A program made the position numbers and the translations under genes. Of a DNA stretch of 64,000 nt, positions 26,701 through 39,309 are shown in pieces. Source of the DNA: Cotesia glomerata (lineage: Eukaryota; Arthropoda; Insecta; Hymenoptera; Braconidae); NCBI RefSeq assembly GCF_020080835.1, contig NC_058164.1, positions 13,214,142 to 13,278,141 on the forward strand, in the 5' to 3' direction. The notes under the pieces are model-generated. The model was not told the DNA's origin and made no database searches. It saw only the letters and a list, made by a program, of their open reading frames with translations. Within the stretch, counting starts at the first letter, position 1, and every line of letters begins with the position of its first letter.

Positions 26701-29700
26701 TGGGCCTTTTACTTAGTGTCCATGGAGTAAATCTATCCAATATTTGTCTGGAAATATCCTGAAGAATCTACTTTATTATGAAGATAAATTTTTTTTCATA
26801 ATTTCTGGTGGTAACTAGGTATTGAATTTTTTACAGTCAAATTCATGACAAATAAGTGGAATAACGCCATTTATAGGGCTGTCACTTGTTGTCTATTGGG
26901 TTAATCGATTAATTATGGGTCTCCAATGCTTCTATAGACTATTCTCTACAATTTTTAGGAGTTTCATTTCTTAATCTCTGATAGACTCCAAAGATTGAAT
27001 TTTTTTAAGTCAAATCTTTGACAAATTAGTCAAAATCTAGTTTTATGTGGCTGTTACTTAGATCCTATGGGTTTTATCAATTGATTATGGGAATGAAAAT
27101 ATTATTTGGAGTATCCTCTACATTTGTCAGAAGTTTTCTTTCTTAATCTCCGGTGGAGGCCAAGGATTATGTTTTTCTCATTTAAATTTGTGACAAATAA
27201 GGCAGAAAACGCCTTTTGCCGGGCTGTTAATTGGTGTCTATGGGGTTAATCAATCGATTTTAGGTTTGGAAATCTTCTGTCAAGTCTACTTTATCATTAC
27301 TATTAGTTTTTTTGGTTAATCTCCGGTCGACACCGAGGTTTAAATTTTTTGAAGTCAGATTTGTGACAAATAATTCAAAAAACGCTTTTTACGGGGCTTT
27401 TTTTTGGTATCTATGGGGTTGATCGGTCAATTATTGTTTTTGCAATCTTCTGTAAAGAATTTTCTACAAATTCTAGAAGTTTTTTTTCTCAATCTCCGAT
27501 GGACGGCGAGGATTGAATTTTTTAAAGTCAAATTGGTGACAAATAAGTGACAAAACGATCATTGTGAGGTTGTTACTTCGTGTCCATGGACTTGATTGAT
27601 CAATTATAGGTCTCGAAATCTTCTATAAAGTATTCTCTACAAATTTAAGAAGTTTCTTTTCTCAATTTCCGCTGGACGGTTGAGATTGAATTTTTTAAAT
27701 TCAAATTTGTGACGAATGAATCAAAATCGTCTTTTATGGGGCTGTTAATTTGTGTCCATAGGATTGATCAATTGATTATGTGTTTGGTAATATTCTGTAG
27801 AGTCTACTTCATAATAACATCGTTTTTTTTTCATAATCCCCTGTAGACACCGCGGATTGGATTTTTTAAATTTAAATATGCGACAAATAAGTGAAAAAAC
27901 AATTTTTATAGGGCTGTTACTTGGTGTTCATGGCGTAATTCAATCGATTATGGGTATGGAAATTTTCTCTAGACTATTTTTAAATATTTCGAATAGTTTT
28001 CTTACTCATTTTCCGGTGGACACCGAGAATCGAATTTTTTAAGTCAAATTTGTGACAAATAAGTCATAATCAATTCTTATGTGGCTGTTACTTGGTGTCT
28101 AATTGGGGTTTATCAATCGATAAAAGGTCTGGAGAGTATACTCTACAATTTCCAGAAGATTTCTTCCTTAATCTCCGTTGGACGCCAAGGATTATGTTTT
28201 TTATTAATTTAAATTTTTGACAAATAAGTCAAAAAACGCCTTTACCCGGGCTGTTCATTGGTGTCTATGGTGTTCATCAATCGATTTTGTGTTTGGAAAT
28301 CTTCTGTCGAGTCTACGCTATAATAAACATAAGTTTTCTTCAATTATCTCCGGTAGACAACGAGGATTGAATTTTTTAAAGTCAGATTTGTAAGAAATAA
28401 GTGAAAAATCGCCTTTTCTGGGGTTGTTTCTTAGTTTCCATAGGCTTGATCAATCGATTATGTGTTTGGAAGTCTTCTGTCGAGTGAACTCCATAATGAA
28501 AATAATTTTTTTTTTATAATCACCTGTAGACACCGCAGATCGGATTTTTTAAAATCAAATTTGGAACAAACAAATGAAAAAACTCTTTACTTGGGCTGTT
28601 ACTTGGTGTCCATGAGGAAATTCGATCTATTATGGGTCTTAAAATCGGCTCTAGACTATTTTCAAATATTTTGAAAAGTTTTCTTACTTATTTTCCGGTG
28701 GACACCCAGAATTCAATTTTTGAAATTTAAATTTGTGACAATTAATTCAAAAAACGCCTTTTTTGAGGCTGTTACTGAGTGTCCAAGGCGTTGTTCGATT
28801 AATTTTCGTCCTGGAAATCTTCAAAAAAGTATCTTCGATTATTATCATGAGTTTCCTTCCTTAATTTGTGGTGGACACCGAGGATTCAATTTTTTAAAAT
28901 GAAATTTGTGACAAATAGGTCAAAAAATCCATTTTATGGGGCTGTTACTTGGTGTCCATGGTGGTGAATGACCAATCATGGTTCCGGCAATCTTCAGTAG
29001 AGTATGCTCGACCATTATCATGAGTTTTCTTTCTTTATTTCTGGTGGACACCGTGGATTCAATTTTTTAAAATCAAATTTGTTACAAATAAGTCAAAAAA
29101 CGCTTCTTACGGGGCTGTTACTTGGTGTCTATGAGGTTGATCGATCAATTATTGGTCTGGAAATGTTCTGTATACTACTCTCTACAATTTTGAGATGTTT
29201 CCTTACTTCCTTTCCGGTGGACACCGAAATACGAATTTGATAAATTTAAATTTGTGACAAATACGTCAAGAAACACCTTATATAAGGCTGTTTCTTGGTG
29301 TCCATTGATTGATTAATTATGGGTCTGGAAATATTCTGAAGAGTATGCTTCTCAATTTTTAGAAGTTTTCTTTCTTATTTTACGGTGGATACCGAGGATT
29401 GAATTTTTTTAAATTCAAATTTGTGACAAATCAGTCAATAAATGCCATTTATGAAACTGTTACTACGTGTCGATAGAGTTAATCGATTAATTATTATCTC
29501 GAAATATTATGTAGAGTATTCTCTACAATTTTCAGCAGTTACCGTCCTTAATTTCTGATGGACACCGAGGATTCAATTATTTGACGTCAAATTTGCAATA
29601 AAAAAGTCAAAAAATACATTCCATGGGGCTTTTACTTAGTTTCCATGGGGTTAATCGATTGAATATGCGTTTTGGAATCTCCTGTAGTCTACTCTATTAT

Positions 29701-30417
29701 GACCGGAATTTTTTTTATAATCTCTGGTCGACACTGAGTATTGAATTTTCTTAAGTTAAATTCATGACAAATTAGTCAAAAAATGACATTTAGGTGCTGT
29801 CACTTGTTTTCCATCGCGTTGATCGATCAATGATGGGTTTGGTATTTCTTTTTTTGTAGACTATTCTCTACAAGTTTTTTGAGTTTTATTTCTTAATCTC
29901 TGAAATACACCGCGGATTGAATTTTTAAAAGTTTATTTTATGAGAAATAAGTCAAAGAACGCCATTTATGAGGCTGTCACTTGCTTTCTAATGAGATGAT
30001 CGATCATTTATGGGTCTGAAATGCTTCCGTAGACTATCCTCTACAATTTTGAGGAGTTTCATTTCTTAATCTCCGATAGACACCGAGGATTGAATTTTTT
30101 TAAGTCAAATTTGTGACAAATAAGTCACAATCGATATTTATGTGGCTCTTACTTAGTGCATATGGGGTTAAACAATTGATTATGTGTCTGGAAATATTAA
30201 ACACAGTATCCTGTACATTTTCTAGGAGTTTTCTTTCTTAATTTCCGGTAAATGCCAAGGATTATGTTTTTCAAATTCAAATTTGTGATAAAAAAAGTCA
30301 ATAAACGCCTTCTACCGGGCTGTTAATTGGTGTCTATGGGGTTAATCATTCGATTTCAGATTTGGAAATCTTCTGTCAAGTCAACTTCATGATTACCATT
30401 AGTTTTCTTGATTAACC
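23788..30417. repeat. Satellite array block 4
   Basis: About 38 monomers. The last 2.2 kb (28170-30416) copy the order seen at 8937-10860. The array ends abruptly inside a monomer at an LTR-like terminus (TGTAACGGG) at 30418, and no monomers are seen to the right. Confidence 0.9.
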
Positions 30418-31395
30418 TGTAACGGGTTTTTATGCCTGTTCATTGGCCCCTAATTAATTTAAAAAATATAACAATCCTTGCAAAATGATTCTAAATTAAC
30501 AAGGGCGCCACTAGGAATTTGTATCTCGGTTCCTGGAACCGGAAACCAGAGCTTAGCTTATAATCTACAGGAAGAGAGAGTGGAGGAAGGTGATCTGAAA
30601 GAAATAAATTTTTATTTAACAAAAATGACCGGTATTTATTTAACAACAAAATAGAATAACAACTCGTGCCTTTGCACGTACACCACTAACTTACAACTAA
30701 CTCAACACTACCGCTTATAACTACCGGAGGATTTCAGGCTAAAACCGTCGCCTCAAATCAGTGCTAGTCCTCTACTAGGCAATTCATCAACAAGTAGAAA
30801 ACGTCGCACCAAGACTCGATTACCCTACTCGGCAATTCATCAACAAGTAGGGGTCGTCCAAAAAAAATTCCTAATCCTACAGTACCCTCATACGGAGCGT
30901 CTATACTGCAGTTTCTAACTTATTACCACTGTACCCAACTTGGAGTCTATACAACGGATTCTAAAGTGTATTAATTACTCTACTCGGCAATTCATCAACA
31001 AGTAGAGATCGTTAAAAAAATTCTAAATCCTGACGGTACCCTCTTATGGAGCGTCTATACCGCAGTTTCTAACTAAATCGCGCTGTTCACCGGATCCTCA
31101 CGCTCTATCAAAATTCTTAATCCTGACGGTACCCTCTTATGGAGCGTCCATACCGCAGTTTCTAACTTACTGCAGCTGTACCCCACTTGGCGTCCATACA
31201 ACGGCTTCTAGGACTGTACGAGTTACTCTACTCGGCAATTCATCAACAAGCGAAGAACGCGTACACTCACACACACATATCCCGCACGATCTTCACACAC
31301 ATAACCCACGCGTCTTCACACACACCCCGACTCTACTTTACTTTTATTTTCCGGATTACAAAATTACTCCAAAAATGACAACATTAATTTTTACA
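30418..31395. mobile_element. Second LTR-like element at the array edge
   Basis: It starts TGTAACGGG like the element at 6906 and shares a block AAGGGCGCCACTAGG (minus strand TGGCGCCCTT) with TATA-like sequence beside it. Its interior has two local repeats: one unit with ACTCGGCAATTCATCAACAA (four copies) and one with GGAGCGTCTATACCGCAG (three copies). The right end is taken at TTTTTACA (31395) because unrelated sequence follows. There is no target duplication, so the right border is uncertain. Confidence 0.35.
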
Positions 31396-31625
31396 GGTCC
31401 GGGACATTTTGCAGAACTGCATATGAGATTTCGTATGTTAAGGTTGGCCAAGTGGTTGTACTAAACATTGGCGTGACGTGCCACCTGGTTGCCACAAGGC
31501 TCATCGTAGAAATTGTGAATAAAACAGATTTCCTAAATAAATGTAACGAAAATCCAACAGATGGAGGATACATGTGCATTTTTAAGTTTAATATAATTCT
31601 TGTAGTATTAGAGAGCTCTCTGTGA
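31396..31625 (+). CDS. Possible coding exon, unrecognised
   Basis: A frame of 75 codons opens right after a good acceptor (TTTTTACAG) and closes with TGA at 31623-31625. It begins SGTFCRTAYEISYVKVGQ and includes VVVLNIGVTCHLVATRLIVE and NKTDFLNKCNENPTDGGY. The base composition is less AT-rich than its surroundings. The frame also continues upstream across the acceptor without an obvious start. I recognise no family; hydrophobic stretches and two NxT-like sites would fit an extracellular or membrane protein. No partner exon was found. It could equally be element sequence or chance. Confidence 0.25.
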
Positions 31626-33070
31626 AAGCATACATTTTTCTCTAGTAAATAATGTGTACTCCATTACACAAGTAGTACAAAAATATGACAACAATATTAA
31701 TTTATTGTTTTTTAAATTGTAATAATCATTCAAAGTGGTATAAATTCCAAATATTTGTGCAATTAATATTTTATTATAATTATTTGAGTGAAATTATTTA
31801 TTTTAATAGTAATTTTTATTTATTGCTTGTGAAATATTTATTAATTAAATAAATATCAATAACTATAAATTATTCATAAATATAAGTGTTTAAATTTTTA
31901 TAAGCACTACAGAATTAAAATAAAACAGTACAGGATGCTAAACGACAATTACATTTGTGAGTAATAGTTAATTAATTTATTTAAACAATTTTATATTGTT
32001 AGTAACATTTTCATTGTTTTGATAATAACATTTATATTTTTTTTTTTTTTTGGTGGGCTCTCATATACATAATTTTCATTTAAAAATAAAAGTACTCTAA
32101 AATTTTCAATCTGTCTTAAACACGTGTTTCCTATTCATATAAAACATAATTATTTTGTAGTTGATTTTTTTTTAAATATATATAACATTTACAATAATAA
32201 ATTGTTTATTAAAAAATATCATTATTCGATCGATTATTTAATAAAACTCTAATATTGTTTGCAAATCTTAATTTTTATCTGGGCTCTGGTAGATATAATA
32301 TAGAAATAAGGGCTTGTAAATAATTTATGAAGAACACCTTGGCACAGATAACCCGGTATTATTGATAAAAACCGTTTAATTAGCGTTAAGTTAATTATAT
32401 TACAAAGTTGAAAGGTTCTAAAACTTTTAACTATACCCTTTTCAACGCGAATGATCCCATCTTCTTGTGTAAATAAATTTCTTACATACCCAGACAAGTA
32501 TTATTCATTTTATAATATGGAGTGTCGAGAAATATAAACATGTAGATAAACAAAGTGTAGATAGCGTCAATCCCGGTCTTTTATATACAGTTCTCAAACC
32601 AACTGTATAGTTAGAGACATTGCATGCTCCTCTTCTTCTGTCACTTTTACTGCTTTTTCTATGCAAATTAGATTATTGTTCTATTATTTTATCAAGACAA
32701 AACCATTACTTATGAATTTTAATGATTAGTAATTATTGAAGAAAAAAATATGTTATACGATCATTACCAGACCAGTTATTCCATTGAAATTAATAATTAT
32801 TTAAAATTTATAGAAAATGTCTCGGCACGGATGGCCCGGAATTTTTTATCAAATACCGTATTATTATAGATACAAGGCCAAGTAATAGATAAAAAATTAT
32901 ATTTTTTATAAATTTAACATCGCTTATCATATACCTCGACAAAGGGAGAATTATTTATTGGGAATAAAAATTAATTTGTATTAGACCAATCATAGAAGAA
33001 AAATTAGAGTACGTATTATTAACGATGGAAAACACTTTGGCATGGATAGCTCGGTAATATAAAAAAAAAA
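31626..33070. other. AT-rich region without a supported gene
   Basis: No convincing gene. The only structure noted is a motif of about 25 bp, GGCACGGATGGCCCGG-like, that recurs near 32338, 32822 and 33042. The third copy is followed by a poly(A)-like run and then a fragment of the AACTTCCCGC family. Confidence 0.5.
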
Positions 33071-33074
33071 AAAA

Positions 33075-33140
33075 TTAGGAAAACGGTTAACCCTGAAGGC
33101 CATCTCTGCAACTTCCCCCTAATTCTATATTTAGTAATTG
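33075..33140 (-). repeat. AACTTCCCGC-family repeat, copy iii (3' fragment)
   Basis: TTAGGAAAACGGTTAACCC followed by TGAAGGCCATCTCTGCAAC is the reverse complement of the family 3' end. Only about 60 bp remain. Confidence 0.75.
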
Positions 33141-33279
33141 AAAATCATAGAGAAACCCTTTTGCAAATTGTAGATTGGCCTAAAAAAGTTTTTCTATTCA
33201 TTTGATTATAATTATAAGCAGGAGGTTCTAAAATTCAAATTTGTAATTTATTTTCATTCCAAAAAGTGTTAAAGTTTTT

Positions 33280-34600
33280 CTTTTATTTCGACAAAATAAT
33301 TATATCGCATGAAGTATGTAATGTTTTAATAGATACCAAAGAGTATGCTTGAAGAACTTACAATGATTTTCATTGTCACTACTGGATGCTAAGAGAATAA
33401 CTCTACACTTAATTTTTATTAACAATTAATTTATAATTTCTTTCAATAAGTAACCTGCAAATGACCCTTTTAAAATTCAGAGCGTTGTCTGCAATAATTT
33501 TTTTATTTTTTTAATTATTATTTTGGCGGGACGGTCTCAAGTTCAAGTTTTTTTTTTTTTATCTTTTCAAAATTGTTATATTTTTTTTGTTATTTCGACA
33601 AAAGAATTATTTTTTATAAAATATAATATGTATTGATAGATATCAAAAAGTATACTTGGATAAATCACAATAATTTTAATCATCATTATTAGATGCTGGG
33701 AAAATAACTCTGCATTTTTTTTATAATAATAATTTTTTTATAAATTCGATTGATAAGTAACCTACAAACAACTCTTTTAAAATTCAGAGCTTTGCCTGCA
33801 ATAATTTTTCTATTTTTTCAATTATAATTTTTGGCGGGAGAATCTGAAATTCGAATTTTTAATTTTTTAGCTTTTAAAAATTTTTATACTTTTTTTTTTA
33901 TTTCGACAAAAGAATTATTTTTCATAAAATATAATATGTATTGATAGATATCAAAAAGTATACTTGGATAAATCACAATAATTTTAATCATCATTATTAG
34001 ATGCTGGGAAAATTACTCTGCATTTTTTTTATAATAATAATTTTTTCATAAATTCGATTGATAAGTAACCTACCATCAACTCTTTTAAAATTCAGAGCTT
34101 TGCCTGCAATAATTTTTCTATTTTTTCAATTATAATTTTTGGCGGGAAGGTCTAAAATTCAAATTTTTTATTTTTTATCTTTTCAAAATTGTTATATTTT
34201 TTTTTTGTTATTTCAACTAAATAACCTTTTCGTTTGAAATTTGTTATTTATTGATAAATATTAAAGAGTATACCTGGGCAAGTCAGAATGACTTTCATTG
34301 TCACTCCTGGTTGCTGGCAGAATAACTCGGCATTTATTTTCTTAACAACAATTTTTTTATAAATTCAATTGATAAGTAACCTACAAACAACTCTTTTAAA
34401 ATTCAGAGCTTTGCCTGCAATAATTTTTCTATTTTTTCAATTATAATTTTTGGCGGGAGGGTCTAAAATTCAAATTTTTTATTTTTTATCTTTCCAAAAT
34501 TGTTATATTTTTTTTGTTATTTCGACAAAAGAATTATTTTTCATAAAATATAATATGTATTGATAGATATCAAAAAGTATACTTGGATAAATCACAATAA
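33280..34600. repeat. Tandem repeat, unit about 305-311 bp, four copies and a partial one
   Basis: The landmark AAAATTCAGAGCTTTGCCTG recurs at about 33477, 33784, 34091 and 34402. Each unit also has TTGATAGATATCAAAAAGTA and TTTTTGGCGGGA. The first copy is the most diverged. Non-coding. Confidence 0.85.
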
Positions 34601-35536
34601 TTTGGCTTGTGACCAAGTTTCACAAATTTAATGGGCAGACGAGAGGAATGCCAGATATTCAATGGTTCGATTCCATTTGGTTCCGAACTGCAATTAGTCG
34701 AATTGTAAAAGTTCCTATCTTTGAAATATACGAAACGTAAATATTTCGAATGTCGTTTATCTCACATGCTATTTTTTCATATGTCTTCTAGACCCGTACG
34801 ATAAATGTTTAGTTATAAAAATGTGCCGTTTGATTATAATACCGAATAATAAATGACTCGAACACGAAATTTTCCAACAATCTTAAAACCCGCATGCAAA
34901 TTGCCCCGATGTTTTTTTAGTACATTTAGCCACTTTCGGTAATTTAAGAATTTTAGAGAAATTAAGTTATCATAAAATCTAACGGCGAATACATTGATTT
35001 AAATGAGTCAAATGCTATCAGAGTTAAAATAAACGGATTAATACATTGAATTTGATATTTTAATAGAATATATTAAAAAATATTTTTTAATTTAGCTGAG
35101 CTGTCGAAATTAAAGAATATTTATGATAAAAAATTATTTATTAAATAAACAACTACACTAGTAAGCACTGCAAGAAAATCGCAATGTTGCAAAATTTTTT
35201 TATTTACTGTACTGATAATAATTATACTGAAAATTATGCCAATCTTTAATATTATCAATATTATTTCTTTAGTTAATTAAATAGAAATCCACTATCTTTA
35301 GTCCAAAGCAAACTAATCCCATACACTTATAGTACGTAGTTAGATTAATGAATCAAGTTATCTGGAACAGAAAACGTGATTTTCATAAAAGTACAGAAAT
35401 ATTTCGTAAATCAATTAAACTTTGATCATTTTCATAATAATTTGTATCCAAACTTCCAAATTTCAAATGGAATCATTAATTTTTATTTATATAATAAATC
35501 GATTGATAGAGATAATTAAAACTACCAAAAGATATA

Positions 35537-35540
<4 letters not shown>
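34601..35540. other. AT-rich region, nothing supported
   Basis: No gene, RNA gene or clear repeat seen, apart from a T-arm-like hairpin near 34655 that does not complete a tRNA. Confidence 0.5.

Positions 35541-35607
<67 letters not shown>
35541..35607. repeat. (TA)n microsatellite
   Basis: About 33 uninterrupted TA units. The frame that reads IYIYIY through it is not a gene. Confidence 0.95.
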
Positions 35608-35609
<2 letters not shown>

Positions 35610-36235
35610 TTGCACAGCTATCTTATTGGCCTCCATATATGAAGCAGACTCTCATGCCTCCGGGTGAAAAAAAAACGATAAGGATTTTCTTTTAACATTA
35701 TACAGTTGATTGTCAAATTTCAAAAGTAAATATCAAAAGAGGGGTAAAAAATTGTTAAAAAAATTTTATACAAAAATATTGTCATTTGCCAAGTGACAAG
35801 TGGCTTCCGCATAGAGTAACAACTTAACAGGCTCCGTAGTATACTTAGAACTATTCGTTGCATACATATTTGCCTCCTACAGCGTTGCCATGTTTGTTTG
35901 ATAATATTACGTTGTGATTTAAGACCCTCTTTCGAATTTTTCGGGAACTATGAGTTTAGTTAAGATGAAAGTTTTTTACTACAAAATTCTATAAAATCTT
36001 TAGAAAGTTTTCAAAAAATGATCTCATTGGTGAAAATGAGAAAACATTTTTTTTTCGAAAATTAAATTATTGATGATTAAGTGTTTTTTTTTTTAACCTG
36101 GGCTAACGTAAAAACGCCAATGTTTAAATAACACCACTTTAAATATTTTATTTCGTGATGCTCTTTTTATATACATATTCATTGCAATCTATTAAAAAAG
36201 TTCTTAAAAGTTGTTTATTATTTTGATAATAAATT

Positions 36236-36560
36236 TTTAAACTTTGGTCTTGAAACAATAGAAAAAAGTTTTATCACAACATTAAAGATGATCTGAATTG
36301 GGAATAGTACGGGCAAAAACAGATTAAATTCTTATATAAAATAGATACACATAATAAAATTAAATTGAATGGAAAATATTAAAAATTTTCATTATTCATA
36401 AAACAGATTAATTTTTTTGACCCGGGTATCTATTTTATATAAGAATTCAATCTGTCTTTGCCCGTACTATTCCCAAAATTCAGACCAATTTTAGATCATT
36501 TTTAATATGTTATAATAAAATTGTTTTCTATTGCTTCAAAACGAAACTCAGACTTTTTTT
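36236..36560. repeat. Inverted-repeat (foldback) element
   Basis: GGGAATAGTACGGGCAAAAA with its following 25 bp at about 36299 is complementary to a segment ending CCCGTACTATTCCC at about 36475. Weaker pairing extends outward and a spacer of about 75 bp lies between the arms. It looks like a MITE. The spacer edge GACCCGGGTA recurs near 37450. The flanking 35608-36235 stretch holds no gene I can support. Confidence 0.6.
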
Positions 36561-36677
36561 GTCACAATCATTTAACTGGTTTTGATCGCGTCAAGGTCAA
36601 AAACAGACCAAAACGTTTCATAATTTTTAGTCGGTTTTTCATCGCCTGTAGATCAAAAACAGACTTTTTACGAATTA

Positions 36678-36686
<9 letters not shown>

Positions 36687-36713
<27 letters not shown>

Positions 36714-36735
36714 TATTATTATTATTATTATAATA
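36687..36735. repeat. (ATA)n/(TTA)n palindromic microsatellite
   Basis: A run of AAT units is followed directly by ATT units, forming a simple inverted repeat. The next kilobase to 37760 is AT-rich with no supported gene. Confidence 0.85.
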
Positions 36736-37874
36736 ATATATTCATTTATTAATTTATTATTATTTTATTCATGTCCTCGAAGATCCTCTACAGGGCACAA
36801 CTTTTCATTCTCTGAAATTGAAATAGTGACTATTCACTATTTCGTAGTGCAATGTATACCAAGCGGTATTCTTCGCACTACCAAACAGTGAATACCGCAC
36901 ATTAAATGATGCGTGAAAGCGTAAAAGTATAAAATTTAACATTCATCTTGCCATCTTGTCAAAATTTTAATCTAGTCAATGTATTCACATTGTGTTTAAT
37001 AACGATAATTAGAAAACTCGAGATTTCGATCCATAATCAAACGATGAGAACTATTTTTTTTAATACGTATGTTAATACAAATTTATTAGTTATCACTGCA
37101 ACTAATATTCGCAGTAACAAAACTTTTATAATCCATTAAATGTTAAGCAATGACAAATAAATATGACAGATTTAAGGTTATAATAGATGTTCAGTTCATA
37201 AAACAAGAGAGCGCATAAATATATTATAAATTAATTTATTTTTTTAAATAAATGTGACTTATAATTTTTAATAAGATACTTTTGAGTTTTAAAAAAATTA
37301 TAAGTCACCACTTTAGTCGACTTTTGGCTTTCGAACATTTAGAGTGAAAATAGTAGATCAAATACAGATGAAAATGTTTTTAAAAGTTCAAATACAGATC
37401 AATAAGTTCAAATGCAGATCATTTAGCTTAAAATGAGTTTAAATTTTTCGACCCGGGTAGCACAGGTTCCACATTCTATTGAATTTGTATGTATCTTTTA
37501 TCTATATAATTATTCTAGTTAATATTAATTGTAACTTTCAATGTACAATCATTATAACATTCCCGTGTCTTTCTTACAAAAATGAATAATAATTATGAAA
37601 AAAAAAATTTATAATGAGCATTGAAAGTTTTAATTAAAGAAATTGCAAGTCTCATAGGTGAAGAAATCGGCCTAGTACATAAACATAACCAATAGAATTA
37701 AAAAATTTATTTTAATTAAATGACATTCGAATAGAACAAATTTAGTTACAATAAAAATTTATCGTTTCTAAGTCAAAAAATATAGGTTCCGGATAAGTAA
37801 TCACCAACATATCATATACTAAAACCTTCTTCAAAACCTATTCATCAGCGGAACTTGTCCGATCGGTGGAATAT

Positions 37875-38332
37875 TTAAGGAAGTACGAGCGCCAGGCGGG
37901 GTGGGGATAGGTTTCGACTCTAGCGCGGTAAGGGGAACGCAGTAACCATATGATTTTTTTCAATATATAGATATACATTTAACATTGGCTAGAGGCGGCA
38001 TTTATTTTTCTTTTAATTAATACACTTTAATTAGTCGGGCAAGTGTAAATGTTTTTGAATGAAATTTATCACTAATATATTTACTTTCATCCATAAGTTT
38101 TTTAAAAATATTCACCGACAGTTTTACGAGAAAAATACAGAAATGTATCAATGTTTGAAGGTTACCCCATAAGACCAATGTTAAATTGCTCAACTTTAAA
38201 GTTAATTATTTATATAAATAATCGGGCAATCTCCTTCAAATTTTCGGAATTTGTTTAGACATATTTAAACTTCGTATTAAAAAAAAATCAAGCCTTTTAT
38301 CAAAAGTTGCCTTGGTGCTCGTACTTCCTTAA
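37875..38332. mobile_element. TTAA-flanked inverted-repeat element (piggyBac-like MITE)
   Basis: The ends are TTAA-GGAAGTACGAGCGCC and GTGCTCGTACTTCC-TTAA. The empty copy at 41847-41850 has a single TTAA in the same context (GGAACATTTAATGTTTCAG). A TTAA duplication is the mark of piggyBac-type transposition. It has no transposase and is non-autonomous. Confidence 0.8.
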
Positions 38333-38489
38333 TGTTTCAGTAATCTCGATAAATTTTCCGAGTCAATCGTCTCTGTCTTCTGGTAATTGCGCCCGACTAG
38401 AAATTTTGTGAGGCATAGCCGAACAATCAATTCGGGGCAAGTTTGGCTTTCCGAACTTTGGCAAGCCTAATTTATGCCATATTAATTGC

Positions 38490-38900
38490 ACTATAGGCAA
38501 GCCGAAGTTCGGCACTGCCGTAGTTTTTTCAAGTTCCGCCCAAGTTTGGCAACTCAAACTTAGGCAAATCTTTGGTAACCGTGACTTTATGCAAGTTAGG
38601 CATATCAATAGTATGTCAAACTTTGGTCTGCCATAGTTGTTCCAAGCTACGCCCAAGTTTGGCAACCCAAACTTCAGCAAATCTTCGGTAACCTTGAGTT
38701 CATGCAAGATAGGCATACCAATAGTATGTCAAACTTTGGTCTGCCGTAGTTTTTCCAAGCTACGCCCAAGCTTGGCAACCTAAACTTCGGCAAATCTTCG
38801 GTAACCGTGACTTTATGCAAGTTAGGCATACCAATATAATAGTATGTCAAACTTCAAACTGCCGTAGATTCTCCAAGCTATGTCCAAGTTTAGCAAACTT
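38490..38900. repeat. Tandem repeat of about 114 bp inside the TIR element
   Basis: Three to four copies. CAAGTTAGGCATACCAATA recurs at about 38589, 38703 and 38817, each followed by GTATGTCAAACTTTGGTCTG and TTTTTCCAAGCTACGCCCAA. The minus-strand frame of 117 codons across it is a by-product of the repeat. Confidence 0.8.
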
Positions 38901-39309
38901 AAGTCTGATATATCATGGGAATGCCGAACTGGTTTCAAGTAACGATAACTTGAATTTTGCCAGTTTGGAGCGAACTTGGCTTTCCAAACTTAGGCTAGCC
39001 CAATTCGAATCTTATTTGTTTTAAATTAGGCTAACCGTTTTTCATTAGTTTTGTGCTTGCGCACGAGTTTAGGACTGTGTCCCTTCATTAGCTGCTCCGG
39101 AGAGCTTAGTTACGGAAGACTGCGTGGTTGGCATGATACCCCTCGTGAGAGAAGACCGGTGGCGCTCCAGGAAACAACAGAGAGAAACAAGCAGAGAGCT
39201 GAGACAAGCGATGATGGTCACACTGCGACGAACCTTTAGGCTTCCAACATGACTCGTTGGAGGTGCCCAATTAGGCTAACCGAACAGTGCTCCTGCTTAT
39301 AAGTATCTT

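Noticed and set aside
3071..29240. Many open frames of 60-90 codons in the satellite region
   Set aside because: They follow the monomer (VHRVDQSI-, MRQISKN-like words recur in shifting lengths), have no introns or start context, and drift with the repeat.
673..30417. Regularly spaced repeats that might suggest a CRISPR array
   Set aside because: Monomers are about 172 bp, diverged throughout, with no unique spacers and no cas genes; this is eukaryotic satellite DNA.
34610..34700. tRNA-like T arm (AATGG-TTCGATT-CCATT)
   Set aside because: The acceptor and D arms do not pair, so no tRNA can be completed; chance hairpin or very old SINE.
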